Part shown: piece after piece, positions 53,695 through 63,800 of the stretch
Numbering within the stretch: position 1 is the first letter of the stretch
How the letters are laid out: each line of letters opens with the position of its first letter
Source of the DNA: JAQVEM01 sp964610315
GTDB taxonomy: Bacteria; Actinomycetota; Humimicrobiia; Humimicrobiales; Humimicrobiaceae
Length of the DNA stretch: 64,000 nt
Direction of reading: 5' to 3'
Assembly: GCA_964610315.1 (NCBI GenBank)
Contig: CAZSVM010000007.1
Location: forward strand, 1-64,000
The notes under the pieces: generated by a model
Seen by the model: only the letters and a program-made list of their open reading frames with translations
What the model was told of the DNA's origin: nothing
Databases searched by the model: none
Position numbers and translations under genes: made by a program

Positions 53695-53782
53695 TGGTGC
53701 CCGAGGCCAGAATCGAACTGGCACGAGGTAAAACCTCAACGGATTTTAAGTCCGTTGCGTCTACCAATTCCGCCACTCGGGC
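53695..53782 (-). tRNA. tRNA-Leu(UAA)
   Basis: The 88-base minus-strand sequence folds as a class II tRNA. Acceptor GCCCGAG pairs with CTCGGGC, discriminator A is followed by CCA in the gene. The D arm (TGGCGGAATTGGTAGACGC) is typical, the anticodon stem-loop ACGGACTTAAAATCCGT has anticodon TAA, and a long variable arm and T-arm (CCAGTTCGATTCTGG) follow. Confidence 0.96.
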
Positions 53783-53807
53783 AGGTTAAATTTGCTGATT
53801 TATATTA

Positions 53808-54752
53808 TCAAAAATCAATCAGAGTGTAAATAATTCCATTCAGAATATCCTTTTCACTGACCCGGATAAATTTACAATTCAGCATTTTTAAAATTTCAAT
53901 TGCAATTGCGGTGCCACCAATAATAATATCCGCTCTTTTAGGATTAAGTCCCACCACCTTTTTTCTGTCCATGAGATTCATCCCACATAGAAAATCATAG
54001 ATTTCCTCAATTCTTTTCAGGCTTAAAATATGGCCGTGTATCCTTTCGCTGTCGTATACTTCCAAATTCAAATCAATGGCAGTAAGAGTGGTTATAGTAC
54101 CGGCAACTCCCGTTACAGATATAGAGCCGAACTTTTTTATCTCTTTAATGGTGCTTTCCAGCTTCTCTTTGATATAGCGCCGCATCTTATTTAAACTTTT
54201 TACATTCGGTATACCGGAATCAATAAATCTTTCAGTTAAACTTACACTTCCCACATCTACACTGCCTGTAAATTCCGGACAGCAGCCATATTCTCCCAGT
54301 ATAAATTCACAGCTTCCTCCTCCGATATCAATAACCAAAATCCGAGAAGCAGGCCTGATTTTACCACCCTGGCTATTCGAATCCATACCTTTTACGGCAC
54401 CGTAAAAACTTAAACCCGCTTCTTCTTCTCCGCTTATTACATCAATATTTATTCCCAGAAATTCCTTTGCCGAAGATATAAACCGGCCGCTGTTGGATGC
54501 TTTCCTTAAGGCATTGGTCCCTACCGCCCGATATTTTTTTACCTTATATTTTTCAATCAGATCCCGGTAAGATGAAAGAACCTTAAAAGTTCTTCCGGCA
54601 GAATCATCGGAAATGATATTATTCCTGTCAAGATCCTTACCCAGGCGGGTAATTTCCATTTTTCTCTCCAGAGTAAAGAATTTATGACGGCGGTAATCAG
54701 ATATTAGTAATCTGGTGGAGTTGGTACCTATATCAATAGCTGCTAATTTCAT
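53808..54752 (-). CDS. ppx: Exopolyphosphatase / pppGpp phosphohydrolase (Ppx/GppA)
   Basis: The 314-residue protein has the ASKHA fold signatures AAIDIGTNSTRLLI, VISGEEEAGLSFYGA, VIDIGGGSCEF and SVTGVAGTITTLTA. At 314 residues it is the short form without the C-terminal HD domain, as in actinobacterial Ppx1/2-type proteins. It should degrade polyphosphate or pppGpp. It is 32 bases downstream of the ftsB-like gene, a neighbour order also seen in Actinobacteria. Confidence 0.92.
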   Translation of the reverse strand: MKLAAIDIGTNSTRLLISDYRRHKFFTLERKMEITRLGKDLDRNNIISDDSAGRTFKVLSSYRDLIEKYKVKKYRAVGTNALRKASNSGRFISSAKEFLGINIDVISGEEEAGLSFYGAVKGMDSNSQGGKIRPASRILVIDIGGGSCEFILGEYGCCPEFTGSVDVGSVSLTERFIDSGIPNVKSLNKMRRYIKEKLESTIKEIKKFGSISVTGVAGTITTLTAIDLNLEVYDSERIHGHILSLKRIEEIYDFLCGMNLMDRKKVVGLNPKRADIIIGGTAIAIEILKMLNCKFIRVSEKDILNGIIYTLIDF

Positions 54753-54784
54753 TTATAATTGTCTGTATGCTTTTTAACCCGGAA

Positions 54785-55216
54785 TTAATTGCCTTTTATT
54801 TCGTTATTGTAAAAAATCTTTATATTTCCCCATAAATCGGAATTCGAATATATATTGTCATCCGATGGTAAATTGCCACTGTTCCCAGAACCATTCGCGG
54901 ATGGGTTATCTTCCACAATTACCGAAATATTGGTTTCATTGCCGGTAGTCATATTGAACTGCTTTCTTGCTTCAAGTTCAATGGCTTCTTCTTCATAGAG
55001 GCTTTTTTCAAGGGCTAACAGTTTGATATTTTCGTTTCTGTACCAGTTCAATTTTTCTTCCAGTTCAACAAGCTTCTCTCTTTTCTCAACGATATCTTTT
55101 ATCTGGTTTATGGAGGTTAGGATGGTAATGGTAATAAAAATCAGGAAGACAACGATAGAAATGTTTATTTTAGCTTTTCTGGATAATCTGCTAACAATTT
55201 TAATGTTATCATTCAT
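54785..55216 (-). CDS. FtsB/DivIC-type septum formation initiator
   Basis: The 143-residue bitopic protein has a membrane helix (about residues 18-38), a periplasmic coiled coil rich in Glu/Lys (IVEKREKLVELEEKLNWY) and the EEEAIELEARKQFNMTTGNE stretch that resembles the conserved 'Ar-x-hydrophobic' element of DivIC/FtsB. The Asn/Ser/Gly tail is disordered. It acts in divisome assembly. The neighbouring ppx and mazG/mfd order supports the assignment. Confidence 0.85.
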   Translation of the reverse strand: MNDNIKIVSRLSRKAKINISIVVFLIFITITILTSINQIKDIVEKREKLVELEEKLNWYRNENIKLLALEKSLYEEEAIELEARKQFNMTTGNETNISVIVEDNPSANGSGNSGNLPSDDNIYSNSDLWGNIKIFYNNEIKGN

Positions 55217-55467
55217 TTTTATATTTCTTGCTATGTTTTTACTACTTACAACTGACTATATTATAGTCACCATAACTGCAGCTCGCTAAAATTAATTTTC
55301 TGTTTATATAAATATAACCTATGTTAGAATAATACCAATATATCTAAATCCTGTTAATATTGTACAAACTAAACCAGAAAAAAGAAAGTTGTTGTTTTTA
55401 ACCGGTAATTTTATTAAAATATCAACCTGTATATTTATATTACCCGATAATTTGATTCAAAAATGTA

Positions 55468-56814
55468 ATGAAAGATATATCTTTATTTTCTTCCAGGACA
55501 CAAAATAAAATCGCCAAACAAGTACTGCTGGGTTTTGCTACAGCTATAATAATCGGCTCGCTTATTCTTTTAATTCCTCAAATGACTCAGAGTGGAAAAA
55601 TCAGTTATATAGATGCAGTTTTTACCTCAACCTCCGCCATTTGCGTAACCGGTTTAATAGTTCAGGATACCCCAACTTATTTCACCGATCTGGGAAAAAT
55701 CGTAATACTTATTATGATTCAGATTGGCGGCCTGGGGATTATGACCATTGGTTCTATCTTTGGATTAATTCTGGGAAGAAAAATAAACATCAAAGATAAA
55801 TTTTACATCAATACCAGTTTCGGTTCCAAGCAGCCGTTCAGTGCATCCAAGTTCTTCATGGTAATAGCAGGGACCACTTTTACCATAGAATTCATTGGAT
55901 TTATTATTATGGCTTTAATTTTTCATTTTAAACATCTCTACCCCATAAAAGCATCAATGACTTTCAGTTTATTTCATACCGTAAGCGCATTCAATAATGC
56001 CGGATTTTCCTTATTCTCAAATAGCCTGCAAAGCTTCAGCTCCGACATTCCTTTGAATCTAATATTCATGGTTTTAATTATAATCGGAGGAATCGGCTTT
56101 CCGGTAATTTCCGAAATTATTACTTATAGAAGAATAAGGCATTTTTCATTACATGCAAAAATAGTAATGATTGCTACCGGATCTTTGATATTGGTTGGAG
56201 CAGTTATGTTTTTCCTTCTTGAATTTAAAAACCCGGAATCCATTGCCAAGGAGCCGCTCTCAACCAAAATTTTAACCAGCTTCTTTCAATCGGTTACAGC
56301 CAGGACAGCCGGTTTTAATACTACCATTATTAGCAAACTAAATCCTGCCACCTTATTCTTCCTTACCCTTATGATGTTTATAGGTGCCTCCCCCGGCGGT
56401 ACCGGCGGCGGTATAAAAACCACTACCTTCGCCACGGTAACTGCAGCCGGTTTAAGTTCAATCAGGGGAAGAAATGAGGTTACCCTGCTCAAAAGAAAAC
56501 TTCCTTCAAGCCTGATATACAGAGCGCTGACCCTGACCATTGCCGCAATTGCATTAATTATAATTTCGACCATCTGCATACTGGTGTTTGAACGGTATTC
56601 CCTGAGAGAAGTTTTTTTTGAAGTAATATCGGCATTCGGCACAGTGGGATTGAGTACCGGAATAACACCGGCACTTTCCACCCCCAGCAAGATAATATTG
56701 ATACTGACTATGTTTATTGGTAGAATTGGTATCAGCACTTTGTCTGTAGCCATTGCTATAAGGGGTGTGGTAAATAAGATGACATATCCCGAAGAAACCA
56801 TAACCATCGGATAA
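55468..56814 (+). CDS. Potassium uptake permease (TrkH/KtrB family)
   Basis: The 448-residue membrane protein has the four-fold SKT pore-loop design. P-loop segments include FTSTSAICVTGL, TVSAFNNAGFS, TARTAGFNTT and AFGTVGLSTGI; ASPGGTGGGIKTTTF is the typical cytosolic loop signature. It admits K+ (with Na+ coupling in KtrB). 4 bases before the regulator gene, so co-translated. Confidence 0.93.
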   Translation: MKDISLFSSRTQNKIAKQVLLGFATAIIIGSLILLIPQMTQSGKISYIDAVFTSTSAICVTGLIVQDTPTYFTDLGKIVILIMIQIGGLGIMTIGSIFGLILGRKINIKDKFYINTSFGSKQPFSASKFFMVIAGTTFTIEFIGFIIMALIFHFKHLYPIKASMTFSLFHTVSAFNNAGFSLFSNSLQSFSSDIPLNLIFMVLIIIGGIGFPVISEIITYRRIRHFSLHAKIVMIATGSLILVGAVMFFLLEFKNPESIAKEPLSTKILTSFFQSVTARTAGFNTTIISKLNPATLFFLTLMMFIGASPGGTGGGIKTTTFATVTAAGLSSIRGRNEVTLLKRKLPSSLIYRALTLTIAAIALIIISTICILVFERYSLREVFFEVISAFGTVGLSTGITPALSTPSKIILILTMFIGRIGISTLSVAIAIRGVVNKMTYPEETITIG

Positions 56815-56818
56815 AAAA

Positions 56819-57481
56819 ATGAAAAAACAATTTTTAGTAATAGGATTGGGAAGATTTGGAGCAAGTGTAGCCAGTACGTTGACCGAAGCCGGGCACAATG
56901 TGGTAGGATTGGACCAGTCCGAAGAAAGAATTCAGAGAGTCTCTGAAGAGATAGCAGATGTAATAAAATGCGACGCCACCGACGCGGATATACTGGAATC
57001 TATGGGTATTCCGGATTATGAAGCGGTTATCGTGTGTATCGGAGAAAAATATATCCAGAACTCCATACTGGTAACCCTGCTGCTTAAAGAAAAAGGAGCC
57101 AAAAAGATAATCGCCAAGGCAGGCACTAAAACCCAGGGCAGAGTCCTTTTTAAAGTGGGTGCGGACACCATAGTATACCCCGAAAAAGATATGGGAGAAA
57201 GGGTGGCTAAAAGTCTTATAAGTTCCAATATTATCGATTTTCTGCAGGTCAGTTCGGATATCAGTATAATTGAAATACCTACCCCGGAAATGATGTTGGG
57301 AAAGAACTTGATGGAACTGAATTTAAGAAATAAATACGGTGTAACCATAATAAGCATAAAAAATAAAAATAATGAAATTATAGCCCCTCCCGACGTTAAC
57401 TATAAATTTCAAAAAGATGATGTTCTGACCCTGATCGGAGAAAACAGACTACTTAAGAAACTGCGATTTACCGAAGATTAA
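56819..57481 (+). CDS. Potassium uptake regulator (TrkA/KtrA, RCK domain)
   Basis: The 220-residue protein has an N-terminal Rossmann domain (VIGLGRFGASVASTL, CDATDADILE) that binds NAD(H) or ATP/ADP and a C-terminal TrkA-C domain (about residues 140-218). Single-RCK length favours KtrA over the double-domain TrkA. It gates the permease encoded 4 bases upstream. Confidence 0.93.
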   Translation: MKKQFLVIGLGRFGASVASTLTEAGHNVVGLDQSEERIQRVSEEIADVIKCDATDADILESMGIPDYEAVIVCIGEKYIQNSILVTLLLKEKGAKKIIAKAGTKTQGRVLFKVGADTIVYPEKDMGERVAKSLISSNIIDFLQVSSDISIIEIPTPEMMLGKNLMELNLRNKYGVTIISIKNKNNEIIAPPDVNYKFQKDDVLTLIGENRLLKKLRFTED

Positions 57482-57528
57482 AAGAAAATTAAGTGGGTTA
57501 ACAAATCCAGGCCGTTAAAGCTGAAATT

Positions 57529-58980
57529 TTATTCCACTTCTTTAACATTTATAAGATTGGTGCTGCCCGGTTTATTTACCAGAACTCCGGCCGTAATAAC
57601 CACTCTGTCTCCCTTGCTTATATATCTGAGTTTCTTTGAAACATTTATGGACTGGTCAATCATCATGTCGATGTTTTTAACTGGTTTTGTTTTCATGGGA
57701 ACCACACCCCAGCTGATCATCAATTGTCTGATTACCCAGGGATTGGCACTGGCTCCGATTATTATACTTTTTGGCCTGTTTTTGGAAACCTGTCTTGCCG
57801 TATGTCCCGATTCGGTGGAAGAAATAATAGCCTTTGCATTCAACATATCGGCAATTTGACAGGATGCAAAACTTATTGCTCCGGTAATAGTATCATTATC
57901 TATTCTTGATTTCCCTTTTTCCAAAAAATTATTACGCAATAATAAATCATAATCCAGAGAAATTTCGGTTTTATTTATTATTTTAACCATCATTTTTAAG
58001 GATTCCAGGGGATATTCTCCTGCAGCAGTTTCCCCTGAGAGCATAACCGTATCCGAACCATCTATTATGGCATTGGCTACATCGCTAACTTCAGCCCTGG
58101 TGGGCCTGGGATTCCTTATCATAGAATCCAGCATCTGGGTGGCAGTGATTACCGGTTTACCTGCTATATTAGCCTTTCTTATAATCTCTTTTTGAAGATG
58201 AGGAATATCTTCGGCACTAATTTCAACCCCCAGATCCCCTCGTGCTACCATAACAGCATCTGCCGAATTTAATATATCGTTGAAATTTTTAACCGCCTCA
58301 TGCTTTTCGATTTTGGCTATAACCATGGCATGACTTTTTTTACTCATTATTACCTTTTTAATTTTTTCCACATCATCGGCATTTCTGACAAAAGATTGAG
58401 CTATAAAATCCACTTCCAGCTTTATACCCAGATCAAGGAATTTCAAATCTTTTTTGGTAACCGAATCCGCACTTATGGTTATACCGGGCAGGTTAATTCC
58501 CTTATGGGATTCAAGAAATCCCCCGGTTATGACTTCACAAACAGCTATCTTTTTAGGCAAATCGATTTCCAGTACCTTGCATTCGATCAAACCGTCATCA
58601 ATAAAAACATGGATACCTTCTTTGATATCTTCTATGAATTTATCGTAGGCAACTTTAATTATCTTCTTGCCGTCCGAATAATCCAAATCAAGACTTTCAT
58701 CCGTGGTAAAGATAACTTTCTGTTTCCTGGACAGTTTTATTCCCTTCTTTAACTGCCCGATTCTGATTTTTTGGCCCTGAAGGTCCAATATTATCGCCGT
58801 ATTTTTATCGAACTTCTGTGAAAGTTTTCTTATCTTACCGACTATTTCGGTAACTTCATCAAAATCACTATGGGAGGTGTTTATACGAGCTATGTCCATC
58901 CCCCCGGTTATCATTTTTTTCAGGATTTTTTCATCTTTACTTGCCGGGCCAATGGTGCAAATTATTTTGGTCTTTTTCAT
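57529..58980 (-). CDS. pyk: Pyruvate kinase
   Basis: The 483-residue protein has the full pyruvate kinase barrel: KIICTIGPAS at the start, MDIARINTSHS, VMVARGDLGVEIS, TATQMLDSMIRNPRPTRAE and SGETAAGEYP. I chose ATG 58980 (overlapping the mazG stop as ATGA) over the longer frame from 59007, which would intrude nine residues into mazG. It makes ATP and pyruvate from PEP. There is no C-terminal PEP-utiliser extension. Confidence 0.95.
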   Translation of the reverse strand: MKKTKIICTIGPASKDEKILKKMITGGMDIARINTSHSDFDEVTEIVGKIRKLSQKFDKNTAIILDLQGQKIRIGQLKKGIKLSRKQKVIFTTDESLDLDYSDGKKIIKVAYDKFIEDIKEGIHVFIDDGLIECKVLEIDLPKKIAVCEVITGGFLESHKGINLPGITISADSVTKKDLKFLDLGIKLEVDFIAQSFVRNADDVEKIKKVIMSKKSHAMVIAKIEKHEAVKNFNDILNSADAVMVARGDLGVEISAEDIPHLQKEIIRKANIAGKPVITATQMLDSMIRNPRPTRAEVSDVANAIIDGSDTVMLSGETAAGEYPLESLKMMVKIINKTEISLDYDLLLRNNFLEKGKSRIDNDTITGAISFASCQIADMLNAKAIISSTESGHTARQVSKNRPKSIIIGASANPWVIRQLMISWGVVPMKTKPVKNIDMMIDQSINVSKKLRYISKGDRVVITAGVLVNKPGSTNLINVKEVE

Positions 58981-59870
58981 GGCAGTTCTTTTTTTGCGGT
59001 TTCCCACAATTCATCTTTTTCCTTCAGCGATAGCTCTTTGAAATTTAAATTATTTTCCTCTGCATATTTCTCCATAAAATTAAATCTTCTTACAAACTTC
59101 CTGCTGGCTTCATACAAACTCTCTTCACAATCTATACCCAGATGTCTTCCAAAATTTACCATGGTAAAAAGAACATCTCCCATTTCACCGGGAAGATTTT
59201 TTTCTTTACCTTTTTTTATTTCTTTTTCTAATTCAGCCAGTTCTTCTTTCATTTTATCGAATATACCGGCGGTGTTATCCCAATCAAATCCCAGTCTAGA
59301 TGCCCTATTTTGTATTTCATAAGCAAAATGCAGCGAAGGAAGTGATTTTGGAATTCCCCCAAATATAGAATCGGATTTTTTAATTTTCTCTTTCCTTTCT
59401 TTTCTTTTTATATCCTCCCAGTTTGCCAGTATTTCCTTACTGCTTTTTAGAGCCACTCCCTGAAATACATGGGGATGTCTTCTTATTAATTTCTTTATGA
59501 TACCCTTAAGAACTCCATTTATATCGAACTGTTTGCTGTCAGCCGCAATCTGACTGTGAAAAACTATTTGGAGCAGTAAATCACCCAGTTCTTCTTTTAA
59601 ATCGCTAAAATCATTATCCTCTATGCTCTCCACGACTTCATAAGTTTCCTCTATCAGATTTCTTTTAATGGTTTTGTGATTTTGTTCCCTATCCCACATG
59701 CAGCCCTGGGGAGATCTGAGTTTTGCCATTATATCTACTAAAATGGAAAAAAGTTTACCGCTGTTATTTATTTTATCTATATTCTTAAGATCCCTGCTGT
59801 TCAACTGAAGTTTCACTGCCTTCCTCTTGGGTAGGAATTTCATTACCTTGTTCTTCGGTGCCGGTGTCAT
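58977..59870 (-). CDS. mazG: Nucleoside triphosphate pyrophosphohydrolase MazG
   Basis: The 297-residue frame contains two MazG domains: LRSPQGCMWDREQ, EETYEVVESIEDND and EELGDLLLQIVFHSQIA in the first; GFDWDN, EELAELEKEIKKG and GEMGDVLFTMVNFGRHLGID in the second, giving the EExxE...ExxD metal motifs. It hydrolyses NTPs to NMPs and clears odd nucleotides or ppGpp. The first ~35 residues overlap the prsA-like gene by 86 bases and do not align with the family, so the true start may be inside (for example TTG 59804). ATGA overlap with pyk. Confidence 0.92.
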   Translation of the reverse strand: MTPAPKNKVMKFLPKRKAVKLQLNSRDLKNIDKINNSGKLFSILVDIMAKLRSPQGCMWDREQNHKTIKRNLIEETYEVVESIEDNDFSDLKEELGDLLLQIVFHSQIAADSKQFDINGVLKGIIKKLIRRHPHVFQGVALKSSKEILANWEDIKRKERKEKIKKSDSIFGGIPKSLPSLHFAYEIQNRASRLGFDWDNTAGIFDKMKEELAELEKEIKKGKEKNLPGEMGDVLFTMVNFGRHLGIDCEESLYEASRKFVRRFNFMEKYAEENNLNFKELSLKEKDELWETAKKELP

Positions 59871-60855
59871 TTAGAGTACCTTCCACATCCGTAAAATATT
59901 CGATATCAACTTTATCTATTAATGAATAAATAAAATCCTCCCATTTACTGGACTTGTATGAATTCAAAAGATAGCTATTTATGGATTCCTCTACCTCATC
60001 GAATTTTTGAATATATGATTCTTTGCGATCATAAACTTTAATAATATGGTATCCGTACTCTGTTTCCACAATACCGCTTACCTCTCCCACATCCAGAGAA
60101 AATAAAGCATTATCAAATTCTTCAACCATCTGACCTTTGCTTATATAGCCTAAATCTCCACCATTTTCGGCAGTGGTTTCATCATCCGAATACTGCCGGG
60201 CCATATCCTCGAAATTTGCGCCGGCCTCCAGCTTCTGCTCTATCATTTCTATTTTTTCCCTGGCTTCTTTTCTGCCTTCTTCACTCTCTTCTACCGAACT
60301 ATCTTTTATCCATGGAAACATAACCAGAATATGACTTGCCTTTACACTGACCGGAACTAAAAATAAAGTATTTTTATTATCATCATAATATTGTTTTACT
60401 TCTTCGTCGGTTACGGTAACATCTGCAGTAACTTTATCAATAATTTTATTCCTTAATAATTGACTCTTTAATTCACTTTCCAGAAATTTTTGATCTATCC
60501 CGTTTGCCTTTAAGTCATTTTTAAAATCTTGTTCCGAAGAGTAACTGGTTATTATTTGAGTTATCTGCTGGTTAACTTCTTCATCGGTTACCGTTATATT
60601 ATTTTCTTCCGCATACTTTTCAAGCAGCTTTATCACGATTAACGAATCGATTATGCTGGCTTTCAGCGTATTTAATTTTTCCTCATCCGAAGCTATTTCC
60701 CCACTGGTATCCTGATTTTTCAAAAAATTAATATAAATATCCACTTCCTTTTCTTTTATGTCCATCCCGTCGACTCTGGCTAGGGTTTTGCTGCAGCCAA
60801 AAAACAGGAAAATAATTACCGATAATATAAGTACACATACTATAGTTCTCTTCAA
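59785..60855 (-). CDS. PrsA/SurA-like peptidyl-prolyl isomerase lipoprotein
   Basis: The 356-residue protein has a lipoprotein signal (FLFFGC, C21), a SurA_N-like helical domain (about 30-165) and a parvulin domain (VKASHILV to GYHIIKVYDRK, about 170-290). The tail is Glu/Thr/Gly-rich. It should fold exported proteins at the outer face of the membrane. Its stop codon lies inside the first codons of the mazG frame. It lies between mfd and mazG, as in several Gram-positive genomes. Confidence 0.9.
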   Translation of the reverse strand: MKRTIVCVLILSVIIFLFFGCSKTLARVDGMDIKEKEVDIYINFLKNQDTSGEIASDEEKLNTLKASIIDSLIVIKLLEKYAEENNITVTDEEVNQQITQIITSYSSEQDFKNDLKANGIDQKFLESELKSQLLRNKIIDKVTADVTVTDEEVKQYYDDNKNTLFLVPVSVKASHILVMFPWIKDSSVEESEEGRKEAREKIEMIEQKLEAGANFEDMARQYSDDETTAENGGDLGYISKGQMVEEFDNALFSLDVGEVSGIVETEYGYHIIKVYDRKESYIQKFDEVEESINSYLLNSYKSSKWEDFIYSLIDKVDIEYFTDVEGTLNDTGTEEQGNEIPTQEEGSETSVEQQGS

Positions 60856-60883
60856 TCCTTACCTTCCTTCTTTTTAATAAATA

Positions 60884-63800
60884 TTACATAAAGCTTATTA
60901 TATCATTTAGGCTGTCTAAGACTAAATCTAAATTAACATTTTTATCAATTTTTTTTATTATTACCCGTTTAATAGCCGGTTCATATAATAAGTTTTTATT
61001 TTCTCCGGTCATCCCCAGGGCTTTATCCCGGGATATATTCACTTTCTTAAGGTAAACCCCCGAATCACCCGAAAAAACCAGCTTTTCTATTTTTGCTTTC
61101 TTCAGCAGGTATTTTATTTTAGCAATATTTACCAGATTATCCACCACCTGAGGCGCTTTTTTATATCTAGAAATCATTTGCTCCCTGACTTTATCTATTT
61201 CATCCAGGCTTTTTGCATTTCCCAACATTTTGTAAATATTGATCCTGTCTTTCTCACTCCTGATATAATTCCTGGGGATATAGGCACTGACTGGTAAATC
61301 TATTTGAACATTGATATCCTCTTCCACCTTTATACCTTTAAGTTTTTCTATTTCCTCCTTTATTATCTGACAGTACATGTCAAAACCCACACTATTTATA
61401 TGCCCATGCTGTTTTGCCCCCAATATTTCTCCCGCTCCTCTAATCTCCAGATCCCTGGCTGCTATATTATACCCGGATCCAAGATCGGTATACTCCGCCA
61501 GTGTCTTAAGCCTTTGAAATGCTTGAAAACTAAGGTTTCTCCTTCCCGGATAAAAAAAGTAAGAATAAGCTATCTCGGAAGACCTGCCCACTCTTCCCCT
61601 TAACTGATATAACTGTGACAGCCCAAAAAGATGAGAGTTCTCCACTATCAGCGTATTTACATTTCCAATATCCATTCCGGATTCTATTATGGAAGTAGTA
61701 AGCAGCAGGTCATATTTTTTATCCACAAAATCACTCATTATCTTTTCTATTCTGCTTCCTTCCATCCGGCCATGAGTTAGGGCAATTCTTGCCTGCGGAA
61801 TCAGGTGGCGCAGCTGAATTTTTTTATTTTCTATACCCGATATTCTATTGTAGACATAATATACCTGTCCTCCTCTGGCCAGCTCTCTTTCTACCGCCCT
61901 TCTTATAACCTGATAGTCAGTCTCCCCCACAAAGGTTTCTATCGGATTTCTGCCTTCCGGATAGGTTTCGATTAATACCATATCCCTGACTCCGGCCAAG
62001 GACATATATAAAGTCCTGGGTATGGGGGTGGCGCTTAAGGTCAACACATCAACTTCGGTTTTTAGCAGCTTTATCTTTTCCTTGCTGTTAACCCCGAATC
62101 TCTGTTCCTCATCTATAATTATAAGGCCAATGTCTCTGGGCTTTATATCTTCCTGAAGAACACGATGGGTGCCGATTATCATATCGATTTTTCCTTCATT
62201 GAAATTCCCTACTATGTCTTTCTGTTCTTTTCTAGTTTTAAATCTGCTTAAAACTTCCAGAATAACCGGATAATTTTTATATCTCTCACTAAACGTCCGG
62301 TAGTGCTGATCGGCAAGAATGGTGGTGGGAACTAGCATCATAACCTGTTTTCCGCTTTCGATTGCTTTAAAAGCTGCTCTTACCGCCACTTCCGTTTTAC
62401 CGAATCCCACATCTCCGATTATTAAAATATCCATAGGTCTGGGGCGGCTCATAGCGTCTTTTACATAATTGATTGCTTTGGTTTGATCGGGGGTTTCACT
62501 GAAGGGAAATAAATCTTCTATCTCTTTCTGCCAGGGGCTGTCAGCAGGGAATGCATAGCCTGTGGCGGAATCCCTCTCGGCATATAATTTTGCCAGATCC
62601 ACGGCAAGCTTTTGTACTGATTTTCTTACTCTCTTTTTTATGCTTTCCCACTGCCTGGAATTAAGGGTGGTTATTACCGGTTTTTCTGCTCCAATATATC
62701 TGGTGATGCGGTCAGCCTGCCAGGTAGGGACATACAATTTATCATTACCGGCATACTCTATCAGAAAATATTCCCTCTTGCAGCCCTCGACCTGTCTGGA
62801 AATTATATCCATATATACACCTATACCATGATTTTTATGAACAACGTATTCTCCCGGTTTGAAATATTCAAGATCACCTCGAGCAAGAACTTTCTCTTCC
62901 GGTATCTGATGCTGCATTTGCTCATAAATATCCAGTTCCCCATACAGGGAAATATTTTTGGATTGATAACCTCTATACAGGCGGCTGCTTGAAATACCAG
63001 CCACGCCGGGTTGGAGTAAATTATACCCGGTGCTATTCCCGGTTTTAAGGTTCTTGGTTTTCAGATAGCTGCAGGATATGGAATTATTCAAAAATAATTC
63101 TTCTATTTTTTTCCTTCTTTCCTTTCCGTCAATGGATATAATGACTTTTCTACCGCTTTTAAAATCATTTTTGATATTATGTATAAAATCGATGGAACTC
63201 CCGAAACTCTTTTTCTGTCTTACTATTTTATCCAGATTGAATTCAGTTCCGGCCGAAGCTTCTTTCCTGGTAGAAATTATATTTAATTTCAGATAATAAT
63301 TCCCCTTCTCCGGAAAATCTTTTTCCGTCAGGTAAAAATCGGTAATGATCTTACTACCGGTTACCAGGATGTCCCTATCTCTATCAAAGATTTTTTTAAG
63401 AATGTCGATGTCGCTTCTTACCTTTAAATCAATCTCTACCGGATCGCACATCACCAGGGAGAATTTCGGGTTATTTTTTCTCAATATATCGATAAAGGAA
63501 ATCGTTTTATCGGTCAATCCGGCACCATTTGTTTCTTTTATTTCCCAGGGATTTATATTCGGAAATATGGATATGCTGTCCAGTTTTCTTATAAGCTTCT
63601 GACTTGTAATATCATATGAAAAAATTTTTTCCGCTTCATCTCCCATAAAGTCGATTCTTACCGGATATTCGCCGGTTATATCAAAGACATCCATAACTTC
63701 TCCCCTTACACTAAATTCTCCGCAATCGTAAACCTTATGCACCTTTTCATAACCATTGTCGACAAGTTCCGATATCAATCCATCCCTGCTGTATTCCGCA

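Noticed and set aside
56286..56898. Antisense frames opposite the end of the K+ permease
   Set aside because: Opposite strand of a conserved pore protein; hydrophobic shadow.
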